Part shown: in pieces, positions 1 to 4,557 of the stretch
Position numbering within the stretch: position 1 is the first letter of the stretch
Layout of the letters: each line of letters opens with the position of its first letter
Assembly (NCBI GenBank): GCA_023392645.1
Contig: JAEVYR010000512.1
Location: 1 to 5,282 of the forward strand
Length of the DNA stretch: 5,282 nucleotides
Source: Chloroflexota bacterium
Lineage (GTDB): Bacteria; Chloroflexota; Chloroflexia; Thermomicrobiales; UBA6265
Direction of reading: 5' to 3'
The notes under the pieces: generated by a model
Told to the model about the DNA's origin: nothing
Seen by the model: the letters and a program-made list of their open reading frames with translations, nothing else
Databases searched by the model: none
Translations under genes and position numbers: made by a program

Positions 1-1
1 G

Positions 2-24
2 GCCGGCACAGGGCCGGCGCTACG
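2..24. repeat. Short hairpin-forming repeat, copy 1
   Basis: This 23-base element matches positions 2036-2058 with only two differences (position 9 and position 21). Its core is two GCCGGC blocks (2-7 and 13-18) that can pair as a 6-bp stem around a 5-base loop, followed by GCTACG. One difference falls in the loop and the other outside the stem, so the stem is identical in both copies. Both copies lie shortly before the ribosome binding site of a plus-strand gene (here AAGGA at 39-43 for the start at 53). It looks like a small interspersed palindromic repeat. GCCGGC is itself palindromic and common in GC-rich DNA, so family status rests on the extended match. Confidence 0.5.
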
Positions 25-52
25 AGCTGGTTTCCATCAAGGACAGTGCCTC

Positions 53-1162
53 GTGACCTGGACCGTGACGACCGCCCATCTCGACGCGCTGGAGATCGGC
101 GCGGGCATCCTCGGCACCGGCGGGGGCGGAAACCCGTATCTCGGCAAGTTGATCGCTCGGAAATTCGTCGCGGAGGGGGCCGAGATTGCCATCGTCGAGC
201 CGGATGACGTGCCGGATGATGCCGTCGTCGCCTCGGTCGGCGGCATGGGCTCGCCGACGGTCAGCATCGAGCGGCTTCGGCGAGCGGATGAATCGGTCAA
301 CGCGCTGCGGGCGCTGGAGCGGCACATCGGCAGGCGGGTCACTCACCTGGTGCCGAGCGAGATCGGCGGCAGCAATTCGACCACGCCGATGGTCGTCGCG
401 GCGCAGGTGGGACTGCCGGTGATCGACGGCGACGGTATGGGCCGCGCCTTCCCCGAGCTGCAAATGGAGACCTTTGCGATGTACGGCGTCACGCCGACGC
501 CGGCCGCGCTCTGCAATCATCACGGGCACATTGTCGTCTTCGACAACATCGACGACGCCACCACGCTGGAGCGCTACGCCCGGGCGGTGACGATCCAAAT
601 GGGCGGGTCGGCGGGCTACGCATTCCCGGTGATGACCGGCGCGCAGCTCAGGGCGAGCGTGATTCCGGGCACGCTGTCGCTGGCCGTCCGGCTGGGCGAG
701 CAGGTGCTGGCGGCGCGGCGGGCCAAGACCGACCCCATCGAGGCGATCTGCGCCGTCACCGGGGGACGGCGGCTGTTCGCCGGCAAGGTGCTCGATGTCG
801 AGCGGCGGATGACCGGCGGGTTCGCGCGCGGCGTGGTCATGCTGGAGGGATTCGGAGATCGCCTCGGGCAGTCCGTGCGAATCGACTTTCAGAACGAGAA
901 CCTCATCGCCCGGGATGGTGACGGCACGGTGCTGGCCCTGATGCCGGACCTGATTTGCCTGGTCGACAGCGACACCGGCGCGCCGCTGACGACGGAGGTG
1001 CTGCGATACGGGCTGCGGGCGACGGCGATCGGCATCCCAGCGCCAGCCGAGCTGCGGACCGAGGTCGGATTGCGGTACGTCGGGCCGGCGGCGTTCGGGT
1101 ACGACGACGTGGAATACCGCCCATTGCCGGGCAGCTATGCGAACCGTGACGGGTCGGCATGA
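53..1162 (+). CDS. DUF917 family protein (S-methyl-thiohydantoin desulfurase-like)
   Basis: The 369-residue product has the usual length and layout of the DUF917 family (Pfam PF06032). The N-terminal glycine-rich signature ILGTGGGGNPYLGK lies at residues 19-32. The family block E-I-G-G-S-N at 103-108 follows, then PVIDGDGMGRAFPELQ at 122-137. Members are cytoplasmic and are often encoded beside hydantoinase/oxoprolinase genes; one characterised branch acts on S-methyl thiohydantoin, so an amidohydrolase- or desulfurase-like role on a cyclic ureide or thiohydantoin is plausible. The actual substrate cannot be read from sequence. The GTG start at 53 is supported by AAGGA at 39-43 with a 9-base spacer, and the product begins MTWTVTTAHLDAL. 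The gene ends with TGA, and the next gene starts about 20 bases downstream. The expected hydantoinase partner is not in the window; it could lie upstream of position 1. Confidence 0.9.
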   Translation: MTWTVTTAHLDALEIGAGILGTGGGGNPYLGKLIARKFVAEGAEIAIVEPDDVPDDAVVASVGGMGSPTVSIERLRRADESVNALRALERHIGRRVTHLVPSEIGGSNSTTPMVVAAQVGLPVIDGDGMGRAFPELQMETFAMYGVTPTPAALCNHHGHIVVFDNIDDATTLERYARAVTIQMGGSAGYAFPVMTGAQLRASVIPGTLSLAVRLGEQVLAARRAKTDPIEAICAVTGGRRLFAGKVLDVERRMTGGFARGVVMLEGFGDRLGQSVRIDFQNENLIARDGDGTVLALMPDLICLVDSDTGAPLTTEVLRYGLRATAIGIPAPAELRTEVGLRYVGPAAFGYDDVEYRPLPGSYANRDGSA

Positions 1163-1172
1163 CGGGATCCCC

Positions 1173-1178
1173 GGGGGA
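1173..1178 (+). promoter_or_regulatory. Ribosome binding site that favours the ATG at 1184
   Basis: The purine run GGGGGA abuts and overlaps the first ATG (1178). It therefore cannot serve that codon, but lies 5 bases before the second ATG at 1184. A weaker GGGA at 1164-1167 could serve 1178. I chose 1184 on this basis; the alternative adds only two residues. Confidence 0.5.
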
Positions 1179-1183
1179 TGATC

Positions 1184-2023
1184 ATGACCAGCGACATCGC
1201 GGTGCGGCGGCTCTCGGCGAGCGAGGTTCATCTCGCGCTCGACTGGGCTCGAGATGAAGGGTGGAATCCGGGTCGGTTCGATGCCGCCTGCTTCCACGCC
1301 GCCGATCCGGACGGGTTCCTCGCTTCGTTGCACGAGGGCGAGCCAGCGGCGGTGATCAGCGTCGTGCGATACGGTGCGGATTTCGCCTTCCTCGGGCTGT
1401 ACATCTGCCGGCCGGACCTGCGCGGTCGCGGTTACGGGATGCGCGTGTGGCGCGCCGGCATGGAACACGCGGGCGCTCGGGTGGTCGGTCTCGATGGGGT
1501 GCCGGCGCAGCAGGGGAACTATGCGAAATCGGGATTCGCGCTCGCATGGCGCAACGCGCGCTATCGCGGGATCGGGGCCGGCGCGCCGGTGCCGGGCCTG
1601 GTCGATGTCGACGCGGTGCCGTTCGAGCAGGTCGCCCGGTATGATCGAGACGTGTTCGAGGCGGACCGGCGGCGATTCCTGCGCGTATGGCTGGCCCAGC
1701 CCGATGCCGTGCGGCTCGGAATCGTGCGGGATGGGACGCTGGTGGGATGGGGATTGATGCGGCCCTGCGCCGATGGACGCAAGATCGGCCCGCTCTTCGC
1801 CGACGACGAGGCGGCCGCCACGCGGCTGCTCGATGGGTTCCTCGCCGCCGCGCCCGGCGAGCCGGTCTACTTCGATGTACCGGAGCCGAACGAGGCCGCC
1901 AACCGCGCCGCGCGGGCGCGAGGCATGGAGCCGGTCTTCGAGACGGCGCGGATGTATGCCGGACCGCGCCCGCGCCTGTCCCTGGGCAAGGTCTGGGGCG
2001 TCACGAGCTTCGAGCTGGGTTGA
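1184..2023 (+). CDS. GNAT family N-acetyltransferase, YitH-type two-domain
   Basis: The 279-residue product has two acetyltransferase-type halves. The N-terminal GNAT domain (about residues 1-130) carries the family motif EGWNPG at 25-30. It also has the acetyl-CoA pyrophosphate loop R-G-R-G-Y-G at 80-85 after the beta strand FLGLYICRP, and the block LDGVPAQQGNYAKSGF at 103-118. The C-terminal half (about 140-279) matches the Acetyltransf_18 type seen in Bacillus YitH: RRRFLRVWL (162-170), GRKIGPLFADD (198-208), and the closing pattern ending in GVTSFELG. Such proteins are cytoplasmic and transfer an acetyl group from acetyl-CoA to an amine; the acceptor is unknown. The first domain holds the complete CoA loop and is the likelier catalytic half. 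It follows the DUF917 gene by about 20 bases and precedes the ParB-like gene by 45 bases, so co-transcription is likely but no shared pathway is evident. A start at 1178 would add two residues. Confidence 0.9.
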   Translation: MTSDIAVRRLSASEVHLALDWARDEGWNPGRFDAACFHAADPDGFLASLHEGEPAAVISVVRYGADFAFLGLYICRPDLRGRGYGMRVWRAGMEHAGARVVGLDGVPAQQGNYAKSGFALAWRNARYRGIGAGAPVPGLVDVDAVPFEQVARYDRDVFEADRRRFLRVWLAQPDAVRLGIVRDGTLVGWGLMRPCADGRKIGPLFADDEAAATRLLDGFLAAAPGEPVYFDVPEPNEAANRAARARGMEPVFETARMYAGPRPRLSLGKVWGVTSFELG

Positions 2024-2035
2024 AGCGACGGATGA

Positions 2036-2058
2036 GCCGGCAGAGGGCCGGCGCCACG
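2036..2058. repeat. Short hairpin-forming repeat, copy 2
   Basis: This is the second copy of the 23-base element at 2-24 (21 of 23 identical). The GCCGGC arms at 2036-2041 and 2047-2052 form a 6-bp stem around the loop AGAGG. Here it is clearly intergenic: the acetyltransferase stop codon ends at 2023, and the element runs directly into the GGAGAG ribosome binding site (2058-2063) of the ParB-like gene. No uridine tract follows, so a classical terminator is unlikely. It could attenuate or punctuate translation of the downstream gene, or simply be a dispersed palindrome. Confidence 0.5.
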
Positions 2059-2068
2059 GAGAGTTCCG

Positions 2069-2860
2069 ATGCAACGCGCCTTCCGGGTCGTCGAGACGGC
2101 CGATCTGCAACCGATGGACCTGGCGCCGACCGATCGCATGGTCGCCAGCGTTCGCCGTTACGGCGTGCTCGCGCCGGTGCTGCTGGAGGAGCGCGTCGAC
2201 GAGGATGGCGTCGTTTCGCTGGGAATCGTCGATGGCAACCGGCGCGTCAACGCCGCGCGGCAGGCTGGCGTCGGGCGTATCCCGGCGATCGTGTTCAGCG
2301 GGGCCGATCCCGAGGCGATGTCGGCGATGACGCTGATCGCGAACACGTTGCGCACGCGCAATCCCGTCACCGAGTGGCTGGCGACCGAGCGCCTGGGCGA
2401 TCTCGGCAACGACGCTGGGCAGATCATGCGGCTGACCGGTCTGACCAGGGCGAGCCTGGAGACGCGACTGCGGCCCTCGACGATGCATCCCGACCTGCGT
2501 CGGGCGATGCTGGAAGGACGCATCGCGGTCACGGTCTGGGAGCGTGCCGGTCGGCTGCCCCCGGAAGCGCAGCAGCGCCTTGCCGACCTTCTTGAGGAGC
2601 GGGGCGGGCTGCGGATGGCCGATGTCGAGGCGGAACGACGGCTGATCGAGCGTGAAGAGACGCCGCCGGACGACATCGAGGTACCGGAGGTCGCGGAAAC
2701 GCCCGGCACTCGCGAGCAGCTCGCCGAGCGGCTCGCCGAGATGGCGGTCATCGCCCAGTCGGCCGGCATGAGCGAATACGACTGGAGCCGCATGACGACC
2801 TCGGCCTGGCGGCGATCGGATGACTCCGAGCAGGCAGCATTACCAGAGACCGACTCGTGA
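2069..2860 (+). CDS. ParB-like N-terminal domain protein, stand-alone
   Basis: The 263-residue product begins with a ParB/Srx-type fold (about residues 1-85). The strongest signature is D-G-N-R-R-V-N-A-A at 55-63, the equivalent of ParB box II (G-E-R-R-x-R-A), followed by a small-residue/proline strand (VGRIPAIVF, 68-76). Residues 91-103 (ANTLRTRNPVTEW) resemble box III (E-N-x-Q-R...P-x-E-E), but with Ala in place of the Glu and one residue fewer. A helix-turn-helix candidate lies at about 116-135 (Q-I-M-R-L-T-G-L-T-R-A-S-L). The second half is charged and helical, then acidic and probably disordered. Known ParB proteins bind DNA and use CTP; here DNA binding is likely and CTP use is uncertain. 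There is no parA nearby and no ParB-site cluster that I recognise, so chromosome or plasmid segregation is not indicated. A regulator or phage/plasmid-derived relative is as likely. The ATG at 2069 has GGAGAG at 2058-2063. Confidence 0.8.
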   Translation: MQRAFRVVETADLQPMDLAPTDRMVASVRRYGVLAPVLLEERVDEDGVVSLGIVDGNRRVNAARQAGVGRIPAIVFSGADPEAMSAMTLIANTLRTRNPVTEWLATERLGDLGNDAGQIMRLTGLTRASLETRLRPSTMHPDLRRAMLEGRIAVTVWERAGRLPPEAQQRLADLLEERGGLRMADVEAERRLIEREETPPDDIEVPEVAETPGTREQLAERLAEMAVIAQSAGMSEYDWSRMTTSAWRRSDDSEQAALPETDS

Positions 2861-2934
2861 CACGATGCTGGTTGGCAGCGAACGTGCGGGCTCGGCGCGA
2901 GTCGGGCGGTTTCGCCCAGGTCCGGCCTTCACTC

Positions 2935-2942
2935 GGAAAGGA
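2935..2942 (+). promoter_or_regulatory. Ribosome binding site that sets the start at 2950
   Basis: GGAAAGGA lies 7 bases before the ATG at 2950. It decides between that ATG and a longer reading from the GTG at 2857, which overlaps the ParB-like stop codon. The longer reading would place about 31 polar, arginine-rich residues in front of an otherwise perfect signal peptide. Confidence 0.7.
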
Positions 2943-2949
2943 CGTGTCG

Positions 2950-3513
2950 ATGAACACACGATTGACCACGCTGGCCCGCATGCTCGCGGTGGCGCTGCTG
3001 GCCAGCCTGATGCTGGCAACACCGGCGCTGGCCCATGATGACCATGACGATGACGATCATCACGACGGTACCTCGACCGCGACCGCCGCGTCCGGCCACG
3101 ACGAGCTCGGCGCGTTCATCCGCAAGGGGAGCTGCGACAAGCCGGGCGACGTCGTCGGCGATATCGGCGACCTCGAACCCGGCGAGGATGACATCTGGTC
3201 GCGGGTCGGCCAGGGAGAGCAAGAGCCGGACGTCGTCTACGGCGAGGACGAGGACGTCGACATGACCATCGACGCGCTCACGAGCGCGGATCACGTCATC
3301 ACGATTCACGAGCGCGATGACGCGAGCTCCGCCGTAATCGCCTGCGGCGCGATTTCGGGCGATGTCCACGGCGACGGGACGCTGATGATCGATCTCGACG
3401 AGGTCGACGATTCGGGTTTCCAGGGACGGGCGCACTTCGACCCCGAGCACAACGATGACGACGAGACCGAGATCACGGTCGGCGTTTGGGAGGCTCAGGC
3501 GGCCGGCGTGTAA
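2950..3513 (+). CDS. Small secreted acidic two-cysteine protein with His/Asp-rich N-terminus
   Basis: The 187-residue product opens with a typical Sec signal peptide: MNTR, a hydrophobic core at about residues 8-24, and TPALA before a predicted cut after residue 28. The mature protein would then begin with His, followed by a His/Asp tract (29-39) that could bind divalent metal. The rest is very acidic and contains exactly two cysteines, C62 (in KGSC) and C132 (in VIACG). An Asp-Ile-Gly follows the first Cys, H-V-I-T-I-H-E (115-121) precedes the second, and a T-V-G-V-W-E strand ends the domain (about 178-183). The same pattern recurs in the 4558 gene, so this is a real conserved domain. I do not know a named family, although similar two-cysteine exported proteins seem common in Chloroflexota from memory. 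A disulfide between the cysteines and a metal- or redox-related role are inferences. The gene lies 89 bases after the ParB-like gene and ends facing a minus-strand gene across a hairpin terminator. Confidence 0.85.
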   Translation: MNTRLTTLARMLAVALLASLMLATPALAHDDHDDDDHHDGTSTATAASGHDELGAFIRKGSCDKPGDVVGDIGDLEPGEDDIWSRVGQGEQEPDVVYGEDEDVDMTIDALTSADHVITIHERDDASSAVIACGAISGDVHGDGTLMIDLDEVDDSGFQGRAHFDPEHNDDDETEITVGVWEAQAAGV

Positions 3514-3548
3514 CGAGGCTCATGCCGGTTGAACCCGGCGCGATGTAA

Positions 3549-3584
3549 TCACGAGTGGCGGGTCACACGACCCGCCGCTCGTGA
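3549..3584. terminator. Hairpin between convergent genes, likely bidirectional terminator
   Basis: A 16-position stem (3549-3564 with 3569-3584) encloses the 4-base loop ACAC. All positions pair as Watson-Crick except one, which is a U-G wobble in the plus-strand RNA (position 3556 with 3577). It sits in the 75-base gap between the stop codons of the convergent genes at 3513 (+) and 3589 (-). There is no clear uridine run on either side, so it is a strong structure without the full intrinsic-terminator signature. Its position is what supports a terminator or 3'-end stabiliser role in both directions. Confidence 0.65.
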
Positions 3585-3588
3585 CGTG

Positions 3589-4227
3589 TCAGGTGTCCAG
3601 TGTCGCCAGCACGTCTTCGAGGTGATCGAGCGTTGCGGCCAGGTTGGCGAGCGCGCGCAGGTGAATGCGGCCGGATCCGCTCGCAACAGTCGGCGAGACG
3701 CTCGCGGCCGGGCCGGCGCTGGCGGTCTCCGGAGGGGTTTCCGCGCCGCCGGCCAGCAAAAGATAGCCCACCTGTGCCACGGCCACGGCGTAGTCGCCGA
3801 AATCCTGGACGAAGAACGGCAGGCCATAGAGCTCCTGCATTTCGTGCGGACCGACTTCGGCGAGCGCGGCGGTCGCGGACGCTGCGTCGGCATGGACGAT
3901 CGCGGTCGCCATCACGATTGGGTTGTCCCTGACATCTCGTCCGGTCTGGAAGAGCACCCCGCCGACCGCGCTCTGGAGATCGGTGTCGCTTTCGTCTTCC
4001 CACGGCACCGGGTCGACCTCCGGCGTGTCGCGCGGCGTCAGCGGCGTCGTGACCGGCGTGGAGAGCAGCGCCTCCAGCACCGCTTCCGGGTCGATCGCGG
4101 TGACGCGGGCGGTCAGGCTGCTGTCGTCATCCACGGCGGGGGTGGCGACGTCGGCGCGAGCGGATGTAACCGCCACCGGCGCGGCGGCGGCGATCGTGAC
4201 GGCGTGCAGAAACTGTCGACGGTGCAT
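3589..4227 (-). CDS. Tat-exported protein of unknown function
   Basis: The 212-residue product starts MHRRQFLHAVTIAAAAPVAV. It has a twin-arginine motif (R3-R4-Q-F-L), a short alanine-rich hydrophobic stretch, and an A-R-A site suggesting cleavage after residue 25, so export by the Tat pathway is likely. The mature part begins with a Thr/Pro-rich linker around residues 50-70 (TPVTTPLTPRDTP). A folded region follows, with W-E-D-E-S-D-T-D-L (about 75-83), A-V-G-G-V-L-F and F-F-V-Q-D-F-G-D-Y. A low-complexity Gly/Ala/Ser/Pro stretch comes next, and the C-terminus is a predicted helix (HLRALANLAATLDHLEDVL). It contains no cysteine. I do not recognise the family or any catalytic motif. The ATG at 4227 is preceded by GAGGAGAGGA with an 8-base spacer; a longer in-frame start at 4299 would spoil the signal peptide. 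It ends close to the 3549-3584 hairpin and is divergent from the thioredoxin-fusion gene. Confidence 0.8.
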   Translation of the reverse strand: MHRRQFLHAVTIAAAAPVAVTSARADVATPAVDDDSSLTARVTAIDPEAVLEALLSTPVTTPLTPRDTPEVDPVPWEDESDTDLQSAVGGVLFQTGRDVRDNPIVMATAIVHADAASATAALAEVGPHEMQELYGLPFFVQDFGDYAVAVAQVGYLLLAGGAETPPETASAGPAASVSPTVASGSGRIHLRALANLAATLDHLEDVLATLDT

Positions 4228-4287
4228 GTAGTTGGTCCTCTCCTCGGCTCGCTGCGAGCGTCGGGTGCTCGCGCGTTGCTGGCATCT

Positions 4288-4315
4288 TGACGACGTCACG
4301 CGGGAATTGGTTCCC
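4288..4315. promoter_or_regulatory. Two adjacent palindromes, candidate operator
   Basis: TGACGACGTCA (4288-4298) is a perfect inverted repeat about one central base. Four bases later, GGGAATTGGTTCCC (4302-4315) has 5-bp arms about a 4-base centre. They lie about 60-90 bases upstream of the minus-strand start codon, where a promoter and repressor or activator site would be expected. This is a candidate only; no known regulator motif is recognised. Confidence 0.3.
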
Positions 4316-4374
4316 CATTGCTGTCATGGATACAGCGACGCGGCCGGTCGTTGCCAGCCGCGTGCCGCTGGCTG

Positions 4375-4416
4375 GTGAACGGCGCTGCCGGGAAGGGGGA
4401 GGGCAGCGCCGTTCAC
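4375..4416. repeat. Perfect 15-bp inverted repeat with purine-only loop
   Basis: The left arm GTGAACGGCGCTGCC (4375-4389) is exactly complementary to the right arm at 4402-4416. The 12-base loop is entirely purine and G-rich (GGGAAGGGGGAG, 4390-4401) and resembles a ribosome binding site. The element lies upstream of both divergent genes, about 140 bases before the GTG at 4558. No uridine tract follows on either strand, so it is not a typical terminator. Possible roles are a leader hairpin, an operator with widely spaced half-sites, or a mobile or REP-like palindrome. Confidence 0.75.
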
Positions 4417-4543
4417 TCCGTCTGTGCCGGAACTTCACGACGTGGTTCACAATGCGCAAAACCGGGAGGGCAATCTCGGCGTAGATAGGGGCAGTGCCCG
4501 GCGTGGGACGAGCCATCTCGCCCCGCGCCGCGTTGCGTTCACG

Positions 4544-4551
4544 AAAGGGAG
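4544..4551 (+). promoter_or_regulatory. Ribosome binding site for the GTG start at 4558
   Basis: AAAGGGAG ends 6 bases before the GTG at 4558. It supports this non-ATG start, which gives a complete signal peptide. The next in-frame ATG (4591) would remove the basic N-terminal part of that peptide. Confidence 0.7.
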
Positions 4552-4557
4552 CAGCTT

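Larger units (their letters stand above)
4228..4557. other. Divergent intergenic region with several inverted repeats
   Basis: These 330 bases separate the minus-strand Tat-protein gene from the plus-strand thioredoxin-fusion gene and must hold the promoters of both. I see no convincing sigma-70 pair and no gene with a credible ribosome binding site. From left to right it contains a triple GCTCGC-type arm set (4247-4272), two adjacent palindromes (4288-4298 and 4302-4315), a small 6-bp inverted repeat (4353-4358 with 4367-4372), and a perfect 15-bp hairpin (4375-4416). The hexamer GTTCAC recurs at 4411, 4445 and 4537, and inverted at 4375. A weak -10-like TAGATA lies at 4482-4487 without a matching -35. 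Confidence 0.6.

Noticed and set aside
3..56. A possible C-terminal tail of an upstream gene (18 codons to TGA at 54-56, overlapping the GTG at 53)
   Set aside because: The overlap would fit translational coupling. However, the stretch contains the repeat that is intergenic at 2036-2058, and 17 residues without a recognisable motif are not enough evidence.
20..2488. An 822-codon open frame on the minus strand across the DUF917, acetyltransferase and ParB-like genes
   Set aside because: It is antisense to three well-supported genes. Its product is Arg/His/Pro/Asp-rich without any domain, which is the usual by-product of strong third-position GC bias.
2857..2949. GTG start at 2857 for the secreted two-cysteine protein, overlapping the ParB-like stop
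   Set aside because: It lacks a good ribosome binding site and would put 31 polar residues before the signal peptide. The ATG at 2950 has GGAAAGGA at the right distance.
3700..3722. A GGGCCGGCGCT string inside the Tat-protein gene resembling the repeat at 2-24
   Set aside because: Only the 3' half matches, the paired arm is absent and it is within coding sequence, so chance similarity is likelier.
3529..4290. A 253-codon plus-strand open frame
   Set aside because: It is antisense to the Tat-protein gene and covers the convergent terminator. Its product is Arg/Gly/His-rich with no domain.
4228..4299. Longer minus-strand start at 4299 for the Tat protein
   Set aside because: The extra 24 residues are Arg/Gln/Ser-rich and would bury the twin-arginine signal. 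The ATG at 4227 has a strong ribosome binding site.
4429..4435. GGAACTT, resembling the -35 element of ECF sigma-factor promoters
   Set aside because: No matching -10 element was found 16-17 bases downstream, so a 7-base match alone is not adequate support.
4287..4484. A 65-codon plus-strand open frame in the divergent intergenic region
   Set aside because: There is no ribosome binding site, it overlaps the palindromes and the 15-bp hairpin, and its composition is not protein-like.
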